Origin: Micromonospora globbae
Lineage (GTDB): Bacteria > Actinomycetota > Actinomycetes > Mycobacteriales > Micromonosporaceae
Reading direction: 5' to 3'
NCBI RefSeq assembly: GCF_003610785.1
Contig: NZ_RAQQ01000001.1
Span: forward strand, 310,001-374,000
DNA length: 64,000 nt
Shown here: positions 26,597 through 36,783 of the stretch, piece by piece
How the letters are laid out: every line of letters starts with the position of its first letter
Numbering within the stretch: the stretch's first letter is position 1
The notes under the pieces: model-generated
Database searches by the model: none
What the model was told of the DNA's origin: nothing
The model's input: the letters and a program-made list of their open reading frames with translations, nothing else
Position numbers and translations under genes: made by a program

Positions 26597-27538
26597 TCAG
26601 GCCGCAGCGGGCACCGCGGCGTTCTTCTCCGGGTTCACCATCCACAGCACGTGGTCGATGCCCTCGGTCGAGGCGCTGACCGTCAGGAGCCCGTACACCT
26701 CGCCGCCGCGCCACAGCACGGCCGAGGTGCGGCCGTTCGTGCTGGCCCACCGCACCTCGACGCCGTCCCAGAACCAGCGGATCGCCGCCAGGTACTTCGC
26801 CACCCGCGCCACGCCCACCAGCCGGCGGCGCGAGACGCCCACCCTGCCGTTGCCGTCGGCGATGTTGGTCACGTCCGCCGCGAAGAGCCGCTCCAACTCG
26901 GCGAGGTCGCCGGAGCGGGCGGCCGCGACGAACGTGGCGAGCAGTTCCCTCTGCGCGGCCGGGCTCACCGGCGTACGCCGCTGTTCCGTCATGTGGCGGC
27001 GCGCCCGGCTGACCAGCTGGCGCACCGCCGGTTCGGTGGACCGCAGGATGTCGGCGATCCGCGCGTACGGGTAGTCGAACGCCTCCCGCAGGACGTACGC
27101 GGCGCGCTCGTGGGGCGTGAGCCGCTCCATGAGCAGCAGCGCCGCGAACTCCAGGGCCTCGTCGCGCTCGGCGCCCAGGTAGGGGTCCGCGCCCGTGTCG
27201 ACGGGTTCCGGCAGCCACGGTCCGACGTACGTCTCACGCCGCACCCGCGCCGACCGCAGCGCGTTGATGGCCAGGCGGGTGGTCGTGGTCGCCAGGAACG
27301 CGGCCGGGTTGACGACCGCCGTCCGGTCGGTCGCCTGCCACCGCAGCCACACCTCCTGCACGAGGTCCTCGGCCTCGGCGGCGCTGCTGAGCATGCGGTA
27401 CGCGATCCCGAACAGGCGTGGCCGCAGGCTCGTGAAGACCTCCGCGGCCTCCGTGAGGTCGCCCGCGCCGTCCCGCGCGCGATCCGCAGCGGATTCCTCC
27501 ATCGCCCCCCCGTCCGACCCCGTCGCGCCTGCCGTCAC
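26597..27538 (-). CDS. ECF41 (SigJ-type) RNA polymerase sigma factor
   Basis: 313 residues. Region 2 (LRPRLFGIAYRMLSSAAEAEDLVQEVWLRW) and region 4 (LTPHERAAYVLREAFDYPYARIADIL) are followed by a SnoaL-like C-terminal domain. ECF41 hallmarks are present: WLPEP in the linker, DGNGR for the DGGGK motif, and NPEK for NPDK near the end. In this group the C-terminal extension itself controls activity and there is no separate anti-sigma factor. It lies 42 bp downstream of the osmC-like gene on the same strand, so the two may be one operon. The start is uncertain (GTG 27538 or ATG 27502). Confidence 0.9.
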   Translation of the reverse strand: MTAGATGSDGGAMEESAADRARDGAGDLTEAAEVFTSLRPRLFGIAYRMLSSAAEAEDLVQEVWLRWQATDRTAVVNPAAFLATTTTRLAINALRSARVRRETYVGPWLPEPVDTGADPYLGAERDEALEFAALLLMERLTPHERAAYVLREAFDYPYARIADILRSTEPAVRQLVSRARRHMTEQRRTPVSPAAQRELLATFVAAARSGDLAELERLFAADVTNIADGNGRVGVSRRRLVGVARVAKYLAAIRWFWDGVEVRWASTNGRTSAVLWRGGEVYGLLTVSASTEGIDHVLWMVNPEKNAAVPAAA

Positions 27539-27580
27539 GTCCGCCCGCGGCGCCCCGCCGCCCGGCGACCCGCCGCGGAC

Positions 27581-28033
27581 TCAGCCGCCGGTGGAGCCGG
27601 TGGAGCCGGTGGCCTCGACGATCGACACGGGAGTGCCCAGCTCGACGGTGCGGGAGACGGTGCAGAGCCGATCGTGCGACTGCTGCAGGGACCGGGGCAG
27701 CGCCTCGCGCGCCCGGTCGCCGTCCGCGCCCTCGGGGAACGCCACGGTGAACGTGACCGTGAGGTTCGTCATCCGGTTGCCCCCGGTCTCGTCCCGGATC
27801 TTGTCACCGGTGACCTCGACGGAGAACCGGGTCGGCTCGGCGCGGCGGCTGGTGATGTGATCCACGTCGATCGCCGTGCAGCCCCCGATGGCCGCCAGCA
27901 GCAGCTCCACCGGGGTGAAGCTGCCGTCCTCGCCCGCGCCCATCGACACGGAGCCGCCGCGGACGTTCCGCACGACGTAGTTCCCCAGGCTGGTGCGCTC
28001 GATCTCCACCGAACGGAGCGTGTCCTCACTCAT
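27581..28033 (-). CDS. OsmC-family protein
   Basis: 150 residues of the OsmC/Ohr fold: GEDGSFTPVELLLAAIGGCTAIDV carries the first active cysteine and its preceding Glu, and DRLCTVSRTVE the second cysteine. Such proteins reduce organic hydroperoxides through a thiol pair. ATG 28033 starts the homology. Being upstream of an ECF41 gene on the same strand, it fits an oxidative-stress role. Confidence 0.85.
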   Translation of the reverse strand: MSEDTLRSVEIERTSLGNYVVRNVRGGSVSMGAGEDGSFTPVELLLAAIGGCTAIDVDHITSRRAEPTRFSVEVTGDKIRDETGGNRMTNLTVTFTVAFPEGADGDRAREALPRSLQQSHDRLCTVSRTVELGTPVSIVEATGSTGSTGG

Positions 28034-28189
28034 GGCAGGCACGCTACCCGGACGATCCGATGCCCGAGACACCGCGACCGGCGAGGGTCGGACCGGCCCG
28101 GGGGGACGCGTCCGCCGGCCCCCTTGGCGTACGCTGGCGCTCGACTACTACAGCCCGTCGTTCTCGAACCGGGCCACGGAGGTGTCAGG

Positions 28190-28759
28190 GTGACCGACGA
28201 CGACGCGGACGTCACGGCGTGGGCCCTCGCTGCCGGCAGGGGTGACCGGGAGGCGTGCGCCCGGTTCGTCCGGGCGACCCAGCAGCGCGTCCACCGGTTC
28301 CTGTCGGCGCTGGTCCCCCCGTCGGAGGCGACCGACCTGACACAGGAGACGTACCTGCGGGCGGTGCGGTCGCTGCCGTCGTTCGCGGCGCGGTCGTCGG
28401 CGGTGACGTGGCTGCTCGCCATCGCGCGGCGGGTCGCCGTCGACCACGTCCGCGCGGCCACGTCCCGGCCCCGCACCGTGCCGATGGCCGACGAGTACGA
28501 CGCCCCGGACGCCCAGCGGGAGGGGTTCGACCGGGAGGTCGTGCTGGAGCAGCTCATCGCGGCGTTGCCGGCGGACCGGCGGGAGGCGTTCGTGGCGACC
28601 CAGATCCTCGGGCTGTCCTACGCCGAGGCGGCACAGGTGTGCGACTGCCCCGTCGGCACCATCCGCTCCCGCGTCGCCCGGGCCCGTGAGGATCTGGTCG
28701 CCGCCGTGAACGGCCGATCGGTGTCGCACCGGCGGGCACCGGGCAGCGCCGCGGGCTGA
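28190..28759 (+). CDS. ECF sigma factor (SigC-like)
   Basis: 189 residues with region 2 (CARFVRATQQRVHRFLSALV, then ATDLTQETYLRAVRSLPSF, WLLAIARRVAVDHVR) and region 4 (LPADRREAFVATQILGLSYAEAAQVCDCPVGTIRSRVARARE). There is no extra C-terminal domain. GTG 28190 is followed 70 bp downstream by an anti-sigma-like membrane protein gene, so the two should form a sigma/anti-sigma switch. Confidence 0.88.
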   Translation: MTDDDADVTAWALAAGRGDREACARFVRATQQRVHRFLSALVPPSEATDLTQETYLRAVRSLPSFAARSSAVTWLLAIARRVAVDHVRAATSRPRTVPMADEYDAPDAQREGFDREVVLEQLIAALPADRREAFVATQILGLSYAEAAQVCDCPVGTIRSRVARAREDLVAAVNGRSVSHRRAPGSAAG

Positions 28760-28829
28760 AGCGCCGCTGACCTGCGCCTATTTCCACTCCCCCGGGAACC
28801 AGGAGGGCCCGCTGACCGACTACCGGTAC

Positions 28830-29588
28830 ATGGGGTGCGAGCAGTGGCGTGAAATCCTGTCGGCGCAACTCGACGGCGAGGCGACCGCCGCCGAGCAGGC
28901 CGGAGTCGAGAGCCACCTCGACGGATGCGCCGGCTGCCGTGAGTGGCTGGACCGGGCCGCGGCGGTGACGCGCCGTTCCCGGCTGACCCTCACCGGTCAG
29001 GGCCCCGACCTCACCGCCGAGATCCTCGCCGCGCTGCCGGCGCCCGCCCCCCGTCGTCGTGGCCTGCGGGCGCACGTCGTGTTGACGCTGCGGGGGCTGC
29101 TGGGGCTGATCGGCGCCCTCCAACTGGTGCTGGGGCTGGCGCAGGTCGGCCGGAGCCCGGCCGCCGGGCACGACCATTCCGGCGGGCTGATGTCGGGGCA
29201 CCTCTGGCACGAGTCGGCGGCGTGGAACATCGCCGTCGGCGCCGGATTCCTGTTCGTGGCGGCTCGGCGTACCCGGCCGACCGGGCTGGTGCCGATGTTG
29301 AGCGCGTTCGTGGGCACGCTCGTCCTGCTGTCGATCAACGACCTGCTCCTCGGCCGGGTCGACGTCACCCGCCTGGTGAGCCACGGTTTCCTGCTCAGCG
29401 GCTACCTGGTGGTCGTCGCGCTGTCCCGGCCGCGCCGGCAGCCGGACGACCCGCGGACGGGCGATCGCGGTGACCGGCCAGGCTGGCGGCTGCGGGTCGA
29501 CGAGACGTCGGAGCAGCCCTCGGCACCGCTGCGGCTCGCCCCGCCGTACCCCGGTGAGGCGCGCACCCGCGACTCGCGGGCCGCCTGA
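28830..29588 (+). CDS. Zinc-finger anti-sigma factor with membrane domain
   Basis: 252 residues. The first 40 carry the ZAS-type zinc site of anti-sigma factors (CEQWREILSAQLDGE, then HLDGCAGCREWL: H-x3-C-x2-C). From residue 80 there are about five hydrophobic segments, an unusually large membrane part, with a His-rich loop (GHDHSGGLMSGHLWHES) that could bind metal. The only strong ribosome site, AGGAGGG at 28801-28807, is 22 bases from ATG 28830 but 4-5 bases from an in-frame CTG at 28812, so translation may really start there (six more residues). Confidence 0.8.
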   Translation: MGCEQWREILSAQLDGEATAAEQAGVESHLDGCAGCREWLDRAAAVTRRSRLTLTGQGPDLTAEILAALPAPAPRRRGLRAHVVLTLRGLLGLIGALQLVLGLAQVGRSPAAGHDHSGGLMSGHLWHESAAWNIAVGAGFLFVAARRTRPTGLVPMLSAFVGTLVLLSINDLLLGRVDVTRLVSHGFLLSGYLVVVALSRPRRQPDDPRTGDRGDRPGWRLRVDETSEQPSAPLRLAPPYPGEARTRDSRAA

Positions 29589-29623
29589 GCCGCAGCGGCG
29601 CGGGACTCACCGGGCGGGAACGA

Positions 29624-29654
29624 CCGGGGACCGCACCACCGGTGCGGCCCCCGG
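29624..29654. terminator. Hairpin between convergent genes
   Basis: CCGCACC/GGTGCGG stem (29631-29637 with 29641-29647) extended by a CCGGGG/CCCCGG pair around one mismatch; lies between the anti-sigma and hydrolase stop codons. Confidence 0.65.
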
Positions 29655-29661
29655 GCTGGTG

Positions 29662-31219
<1,558 letters not shown>

Positions 31220-31268
31220 GCACGGGCACCGGCCCGACGACCAGCCGCGCGCCCCGCGACGGGCGGGG

Positions 31269-31949
31269 TCAGCGCCGACGCGGCGTGATGAGCCCCGACT
31301 CGTACGCCCACACGACCAGCTGGGCACGGTCGCGGCAGTGCAGCTTGGTCATCGCCCGGTTGACGTGGGTCTTGGCGGTCAACGGGCTGATCACCATGCG
31401 CTCGGCGATCTCGTCGTTGCTCAGTCCCCGCGCCACGAGCTCGACGATCTCCTGCTCGCGGGCGGTCAGCACGTCGCGCCCGGCCGCCGGGTCGGCCGGC
31501 GGCGGGCCGGCGACGAACTCGCTGATGAGCGTCCGGGTGACCGCCGGGGCGAGCAGGGCGTCACCGCGCGCCACCACCCCGACGGCCTGCAACAGGTCGG
31601 TGGGGTCCGCGTCCTTGAGGAGGAAGCCGCTCGCGCCCGCCCGGAGCGCCGCGAAGACGTAGGAGTCGAGCCCGTAGTTGGTGAGGATGAGCACGCGGAC
31701 CGCCGCCAGGTCGGGAGCGTCCGCGATGCGCCGTGTCGCCTCAATGCCGTCGAGCCCCGGCATCTGCACGTCCATCAGCACGACGTCCGGACGCAGGCGA
31801 CGGGACAGGTCGACGGCCGACGCGCCGTCGGCGGCCTCACCGACCACCTCCAGGCCGTCCTCCGCGTCGAGCAGCGCCCGGAACCCGGCCCGCATGAGGG
31901 CCTGGTCGTCGGCGAGCAGGACGCGGATCACGCCCGCGCGCTCGGTCAC
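31269..31949 (-). CDS. NarL/LuxR-type response regulator
   Basis: 226 residues: receiver domain with phospho-acceptor Asp60 (VVLMDVQMPG), switch Thr and Lys (ILTNYG, GFLLKD), and a C-terminal LuxR helix-turn-helix (LTAREQEIVELVARGLSNDEIAERMVISPLTAKTHVNRAMTKL). It overlaps the histidine kinase gene by 4 bp and so is its cognate regulator. Its likely sites are the repeats at 33111-33151. Confidence 0.92.
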   Translation of the reverse strand: MTERAGVIRVLLADDQALMRAGFRALLDAEDGLEVVGEAADGASAVDLSRRLRPDVVLMDVQMPGLDGIEATRRIADAPDLAAVRVLILTNYGLDSYVFAALRAGASGFLLKDADPTDLLQAVGVVARGDALLAPAVTRTLISEFVAGPPPADPAAGRDVLTAREQEIVELVARGLSNDEIAERMVISPLTAKTHVNRAMTKLHCRDRAQLVVWAYESGLITPRRR

Positions 31950-33076
31950 GCGGCACCGTCCAGCGGGAACGTCGCCCGCACCGCGAACCCGCCACCGTCG
32001 CGGGCGGCGGCCTGGAGCGTGCCGCCCAGCCCGGTGACCCGCTCGCGCATGCCGCGCAGGCCCACACCCGGTGTCACCGGCCGGACCGGCGACGCCTGGC
32101 CGTCGTCGGTCACCGAGACGGTCAGCTGCGCCGGGCCGTACTCGATGTGGATCTCGGCGGTGGCCGGGCCGGCGTGGCGGGCCACGTTGGTCAGGGCCTC
32201 CTGGACGACGCGGTACCCGGCCTGGTCGACGTCGGCGGGCAGGTCGCGGGGCTGGCCGGTGACGGTCACCTGCACCGGCACGTTGGCCGCCCGGGTCCGC
32301 TCGACGAGTTCGCCCACCCAGGCCAGCCCGACACGCTCCCCGTCGGAGGGTGCGCGCAGGACGTCGAGCGTGGCCCGCAGCTCCCGCATGGCGGCGGCGC
32401 TGGCCTCCTGGATCGCCAGCAGCGCGGCCGACGGTTCCTCGCCGTGCTTGCGGGCCAGGTGCACGGCGATCCCGGCCTGCACCTTGATCACGGAGATGCT
32501 GTGGGTCAGCGAGTCGTGCAGGTCCCGGGCGATGCGCAGGCGCTCCTCCCCGGCACGGCGCAACGCCATCTCCTCACGGGTGCGTTCGGCCTCGACGGCC
32601 CGCTTCTCGACCTGTTCCAGGTACGCCCGGCGCTGCCGCGCCACGAGGCCCGCGACGTTGGCCGCCACGAACCAGCCCAGCAGCAGGGCGGTGCGCTCGA
32701 CGATCTGCTGCCCGGGCCGTCCGGCGGGCGCGATCGAGACGTCGCGGGCCAGGAAGCCGCCGAGGAACACGACGCTGGCCAGCAGGGCGGGCGCGCGCCG
32801 GCCGAGCCAGGCGGCCATGTAGACGGTGGCGAGCACGGGGAACGCCGCGGTCACGCCTGCGTGCACCCGGACGTGCAGGGCCAGCATGGCGGCGGTCACC
32901 ACCGCCAGCGCCGCCACGGGGTACCGCCGGCACACGGCGAGGGCCGCGGCCATCGCCAGGACGAGCACGACGTCGAGCGCCCGCACCGGCCCGGCGTCCG
33001 GCGTGAGGGCGGCGTTCGCCAGCAGGAGGACACCGAGGAGGAGGCCGCCGAGGGCGTACGGCAGATCGCGGCGCAT
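31946..33076 (-). CDS. Sensor histidine kinase (HisKA_3)
   Basis: 376 residues. About six hydrophobic segments in the first 150 residues, then coiled coil, HisKA_3 with phospho-acceptor His187 (RIARDLHDSLTHSISVIKVQ) and an ATPase domain (YRVVQEALTNVARHAGP, VTDDGQ, GLRGMRERVTGLGG). The sensing part is mostly membrane, with no sizeable external domain. TACAGT sits 6 bases before the ATG, suggesting a leaderless transcript. Co-translated with the regulator. Confidence 0.92.
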   Translation of the reverse strand: MRRDLPYALGGLLLGVLLLANAALTPDAGPVRALDVVLVLAMAAALAVCRRYPVAALAVVTAAMLALHVRVHAGVTAAFPVLATVYMAAWLGRRAPALLASVVFLGGFLARDVSIAPAGRPGQQIVERTALLLGWFVAANVAGLVARQRRAYLEQVEKRAVEAERTREEMALRRAGEERLRIARDLHDSLTHSISVIKVQAGIAVHLARKHGEEPSAALLAIQEASAAAMRELRATLDVLRAPSDGERVGLAWVGELVERTRAANVPVQVTVTGQPRDLPADVDQAGYRVVQEALTNVARHAGPATAEIHIEYGPAQLTVSVTDDGQASPVRPVTPGVGLRGMRERVTGLGGTLQAAARDGGGFAVRATFPLDGAA

Positions 33077-33082
33077 GATCGC

Positions 33083-33088
33083 ACTGTA
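33083..33088 (-). promoter_or_regulatory. -10 element of the kinase operon, leaderless
   Basis: TACAGT on the minus strand, 6 bases before ATG 33076; the same geometry is seen before the kinase gene at 58241. Confidence 0.5.
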
Positions 33089-33110
33089 GAACGGCCGTCA
33101 CCAGGGAGCA

Positions 33111-33151
33111 TCCCGCGGACGCGGTAGATGCGGCGTACCGCGGACGTGGTA
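33111..33151. promoter_or_regulatory. Pair of response-regulator-type repeats (set A)
   Basis: Two 16-mers, 33111-33126 and 33136-33151, of the form TACC-RCGTCCGC-GGKA on the minus strand, 25 bp apart. The first begins 35 bp upstream of the kinase start. They lie between the two-component operon and the divergent multicopper oxidase operon, so both could be controlled. Confidence 0.6.
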
Positions 33152-33219
33152 TCGGCGGCCGGGCAGGTGCCTGCGGTGGCACGACGCTTTCCCGGCCCGC
33201 CGCGACGAGCATCGAGCCC

Positions 33220-34206
33220 ATGACATATCGCTTCTTCTCCCCGGCGAAGCCGTCGGCGGCGACCGGGCTCACGGCGAAGGTCTACCAGCAACTGCGGGAC
33301 GAGTTCCTCGGGCCGGCGCCCACCTTCCAGGCGCTCGCGGCCGCGCCGGAGGTGATGGCCGCGACCTGGGCCCTGATGCGCGAGTCGCTGCTCGCCGGTG
33401 ACGCGTCCCGGGTCGAGCGGGAACTGGTCGCGGCGGCGGTGTCCCGGGCCAACCGCTGCCGGTTCTGTGTGGACGCGCACGTGATGCTGCTGCACGCGCT
33501 GGGCGAGCACGCGCTGGCCGAGGTGATGGCCCGCGGTACGACGCCACCGGAGCCGGTCCACGCCGAGCTCGCCGCCTGGGCCGCGGCCAGTCGAACCCCC
33601 TGGTCCACCGACTGGACCAGCCCCTACCGCCCCGAGGTCACGGGCACCCTGCTCGCCTTCCACTTCATCAACCGGGTCGTCTCGGCGCTGCTCGACCCGG
33701 ACCTGCTGCCCGGTGGCCTGCAACGCTCCTCCGTGGTGCGGTCGGTCGGGGGCCGGCTCTACGCCCGGACCGTCCGGGAGCCGAAGGAGCCCGGACGCAG
33801 CCTGCCGCTCCTGGACGGCGGCACGACCGCGCCGGCGTGGGCCGGAGACAGCCCGGTCGGCGTCGCGTACGCGTCGTTGCGGGACGTCGCCACGCGGGGC
33901 GGCGACCTGCTGGGTGACCTGGCGCGCCAGACCGTCACGGCCACCGTGCGCTGGGAGGACGGGCGATGGCCGGAGCGGCCCACCGAGTGGGCCGCCGACC
34001 TGCTCCGGGACGTGCCCGGCGAGGACCGCGTGGGTGCGCGCATCGCGTTGCTGTCGGCGTTCGCGCCCGCCGCCATCCGCCCGGCCGACGTCGCGCTCTG
34101 GCGACTGTCCCACCCGGCCGACGCCGACCTCGTGCGGCTGGTCGCCTTCGGCGCGATCACGGCCACCGACCACGTCGCCCAGGCCCTGTCCCCGGCCCAT
34201 CTCTAG
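33220..34206 (+). CDS. Carboxymuconolactone decarboxylase/AhpD-like protein
   Basis: 328 residues. The AhpD-like core includes the redox pair C80-R-F-C83 followed by D85-A-H87 (CRFCVDAH), the catalytic pattern of alkylhydroperoxidase-type proteins; a second, degenerate helical half follows. It is longer than a one-domain AhpD. First gene of a run with a DUF6220 gene (10 bp on) and a multicopper oxidase, divergent from a two-component system. Confidence 0.8.
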   Translation: MTYRFFSPAKPSAATGLTAKVYQQLRDEFLGPAPTFQALAAAPEVMAATWALMRESLLAGDASRVERELVAAAVSRANRCRFCVDAHVMLLHALGEHALAEVMARGTTPPEPVHAELAAWAAASRTPWSTDWTSPYRPEVTGTLLAFHFINRVVSALLDPDLLPGGLQRSSVVRSVGGRLYARTVREPKEPGRSLPLLDGGTTAPAWAGDSPVGVAYASLRDVATRGGDLLGDLARQTVTATVRWEDGRWPERPTEWAADLLRDVPGEDRVGARIALLSAFAPAAIRPADVALWRLSHPADADLVRLVAFGAITATDHVAQALSPAHL

Positions 34207-34216
34207 GAGGTCAACC

Positions 34217-34669
34217 ATGCGCAAGGCCCTCGTCGTCGTCACGACCGTGTCGCTCTTCGCGTACGTCCTGCAGTTCGTCTTCGCCGCCGTGGGCGCGTTC
34301 ACGAAACCCGCGGGCGACGGCGCGTTCGCGCTGCACAGCGTCACCGGGATGGCGGTCATCCCCGCCCTCACCCTGCTCACCGTCCTGTTCGCCGTCCTGG
34401 CGAAGGCGCCGGGCCGGCTCGTCGGGCTGGCGCTCCTGCCCCTCGGTCTCGTCGTCCTCCAGGCGCTCATCGCCATGCTCGCGAACTCGTTGACCGACGC
34501 GTCGGGCGGCAGCACGCCGTTCGGCCTGACCGTGGCCGGGCTGCACGCGCTCAACGGAATCATCGCGGTGCACGTCGTGGTCGCCGTCCACCAGGGCGCG
34601 CGGAAGCTGGCCCAGCCGGCGCCGGTGGCCGCCACCCGGGTGGCCGTCCGGGAAGGGGAACCGGCGTGA
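34217..34669 (+). CDS. DUF6220-like membrane protein
   Basis: 150 residues with four hydrophobic spans (ALVVVTTVSLFAYVLQFVFAA, VIPALTLLTVLFAVLA, LVGLALLPLGLVVLQALIAML, LHALNGIIAVHVVVAV) and histidines near membrane boundaries. AGGAGG is 7 bases before the ATG. It overlaps the multicopper oxidase start by 4 bp, so a partner role in copper or electron transfer is likely. Confidence 0.7.
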   Translation: MRKALVVVTTVSLFAYVLQFVFAAVGAFTKPAGDGAFALHSVTGMAVIPALTLLTVLFAVLAKAPGRLVGLALLPLGLVVLQALIAMLANSLTDASGGSTPFGLTVAGLHALNGIIAVHVVVAVHQGARKLAQPAPVAATRVAVREGEPA

Positions 34670-36402
34670 GCATGGGCTCGCTGATCGCGGCCGACCTCGT
34701 GATCGCGGTCCTCGCGGCCGCCGGGTGGCTGGGCGGCGGCGCCGCGGCGGCCGCCCGGCGACGGCTGCTCGCGCTGGCACTCGCCGGCTTCGCGCTGCTC
34801 GCCACGGTCGGGCGCGCGGTCACGGTCACCGCGCTCGCCCGCGCCGGCTGGTGGTTCGCGGCGGAGAAGGTGCTCATCGCCGGCCCGCTCACGCTCGCGG
34901 CGGTGGCCGTCGCCGTCCCGCGGCTGCTGCGCGCCGGCGACATCCGGTCCGTCGCGGTCCCGCTCCTCTTCGCCGGGTACGCCGGAAGCGGCGCCCTGCT
35001 CGTGACGGTCCTGCACGGATACCCGGCGTCGGCGGGCGCGGGTCTGCTCACCGTCGCCGGGGTCCTCGCGGCGACCGCCGTCTCGTGGCGCGTCCTCGGG
35101 GCACGCCCATCGGGGACGGTCTCCCGGACGGCCGTCGCGGTGGCCGTCGGGGCGCTGGTGACCGGGACCGGCCTGGCCGTCGCACCGGCCGCCGCTCCCG
35201 CCGTGACCCACGACCACCGGTACGAGGCCGCGCCGGAGGTCGGCGAACCCACCCGACGGTTCACCCTCACCGCCGGAACCGCGACGGTGCGGGTGAGCGG
35301 GCGGGACGTCGAGGCGTGGGCCTTCAACGGGCAGGTTCCCGGGCCGGAGCTGACCGCCACCGTCGGGGACGTCCTGGAGGTGACGCTGCGCAACCGGGAC
35401 ATCGGGCGGGGCGTCACGCTGCACTGGCACGGGTACGACGTGCCGAACAGCCAGGACGGGGTGCCCGACGTGACGCAGGACGCGGTGCTGCCCGGACAGG
35501 AGTTCGTGTACCGGTTCCGCGCCGACCAGGTCGGGACGTACTGGTACCACACCCACTCGGTGTCCGACGTGGGCGTGCGGAAGGGTCTCTACGGCGTCCT
35601 GGTGGTGCGCCCGGCGCCGGCGACCGGCGTCGACGTCACCGTGCCGGTCCACACGCTGGCCGGCCTTCCGCTGCCGGCGCCCCGGACGGAGCCGGTCGGG
35701 GCGGGGACGCCGGTGCGGCTGCGGTTGATCAACACCGACAGCACCACCCACCGGTACGCCCTGGCCGGCACCCCGTTCCGGGTCGCCGCGATCGACGGGT
35801 CGGACCTGCGGGGGCCGACGCCGCTCGCGGACACCGCCGTCCTGATCCCGGCCGGTGGCCGCTACGACCTGGTGTTCACCGCACCCGCCACACCGGTGGC
35901 GCTGTTCGTCGACGGGCGGGCGGTCTACTCGACCGGACCGGTGTCGGCGGAGACCGACGCGTGGCCGGTGCTGGACCCGCTCACCTACGGCGTCGCCGCC
36001 CCGGTGCCGTGGTCGCGGTTCGACAAGGAGTTCCCCCTCGTCCTCGACCGCGGCCTCGACCTGCACGGGCTGCTCCCCCGGTACGCCCACACCGTCAACG
36101 GGGCCGCCGACCCGGACATCCCGACCCAGGTCGTACGCCGCGGCGACGTCGTCCGGTTCACGATCGTGAACCGGTCACTGGTGGTGCACCCGTGGCACCT
36201 GCACGGCCACCACGTCCTGGTGCTGTCCCGCAACGGGAAGCCGGCGACGGGGAGTCCCCTGTGGCTCGACTCCTTCGACGTACGCCCCGGTGACGTCTGG
36301 GAGGTGGCGTTCCGGGCCGACAACCCCGGCACCTGGGCCAACCACTGCCACAACCTGCCGCACGCCGACGCCGGCATGATGCTGCACCTCACGTACTCGT
36401 GA
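34666..36402 (+). CDS. Membrane-anchored multicopper oxidase
   Basis: 578 residues. The first 180 contain about five membrane spans; the rest is a two-cupredoxin-type multicopper oxidase with all copper motifs: H253-W-H255-G, W293-Y-H-T-H297, HPWHLHGHH from 508 and NHCHNLPHADAGM around 561-573 (type 1 Cys-His and axial Met). It should oxidise a small substrate or Cu(I) on the outer face while reducing O2 to water. The membrane-domain fusion is unusual next to ordinary soluble family members. GTG 34666 overlaps the upstream stop. Confidence 0.9.
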   Translation: MSMGSLIAADLVIAVLAAAGWLGGGAAAAARRRLLALALAGFALLATVGRAVTVTALARAGWWFAAEKVLIAGPLTLAAVAVAVPRLLRAGDIRSVAVPLLFAGYAGSGALLVTVLHGYPASAGAGLLTVAGVLAATAVSWRVLGARPSGTVSRTAVAVAVGALVTGTGLAVAPAAAPAVTHDHRYEAAPEVGEPTRRFTLTAGTATVRVSGRDVEAWAFNGQVPGPELTATVGDVLEVTLRNRDIGRGVTLHWHGYDVPNSQDGVPDVTQDAVLPGQEFVYRFRADQVGTYWYHTHSVSDVGVRKGLYGVLVVRPAPATGVDVTVPVHTLAGLPLPAPRTEPVGAGTPVRLRLINTDSTTHRYALAGTPFRVAAIDGSDLRGPTPLADTAVLIPAGGRYDLVFTAPATPVALFVDGRAVYSTGPVSAETDAWPVLDPLTYGVAAPVPWSRFDKEFPLVLDRGLDLHGLLPRYAHTVNGAADPDIPTQVVRRGDVVRFTIVNRSLVVHPWHLHGHHVLVLSRNGKPATGSPLWLDSFDVRPGDVWEVAFRADNPGTWANHCHNLPHADAGMMLHLTYS

Positions 36403-36423
36403 TCCCCGGCCGGGCGGGGGATC
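36401..36423. terminator. Hairpin between convergent genes
   Basis: GATCCCC (36401-36407) pairing with GGGGATC (36417-36423) around a 9-base loop; its left arm overlaps the oxidase stop codon. Confidence 0.55.
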
Positions 36424-36426
36424 GGG

Positions 36427-36783
36427 TCAGCCGGGTGTCCACGCGAAGTGCGCCGTGGCGGCGACGGCGAGGGCGAGGAAGGCGACGGGGAAGGCGATGT
36501 TGTGGAACACCCGGGCGCGGACGTGGGCGAGGACCGCGCCGACGAAGAACGCGACGAGCCCGACGGCGGCGGCCAGCCCGACGGGACGCGGTCCGAGGAG
36601 GCCGACCACCAGGCCGACGACCCCGGCTCCCTCGAGTGTCGCCAGGTACGGGATCCACCCCGGCGCGACGCCGACCTCGGTGGAGTTGCGCACCACGAAC
36701 CGCGCCCGGACCGCCTTCGCCGCCACCTCGAACGCGTTGGCGAGGATGCACAGGACGGTCCCGGCGAGCGTGACGGTCGTCAC
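36427..36783 (-). CDS. DoxX-like small membrane protein
   Basis: 118 residues with four membrane spans (VTLAGTVLCILANAFEVAAKA, WIPYLATLEGAGVVGLVVGLLG, PVGLAAAVGLVAFFVGAVLAH, IAFPVAFLALAVAATAHFAW), matching DoxX-like proteins. The GTG start overlaps the preceding stop (GTGA). Divergent, as a pair with the next gene, from an ECF sigma factor gene. Confidence 0.75.
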   Translation of the reverse strand: MTTVTLAGTVLCILANAFEVAAKAVRARFVVRNSTEVGVAPGWIPYLATLEGAGVVGLVVGLLGPRPVGLAAAVGLVAFFVGAVLAHVRARVFHNIAFPVAFLALAVAATAHFAWTPG

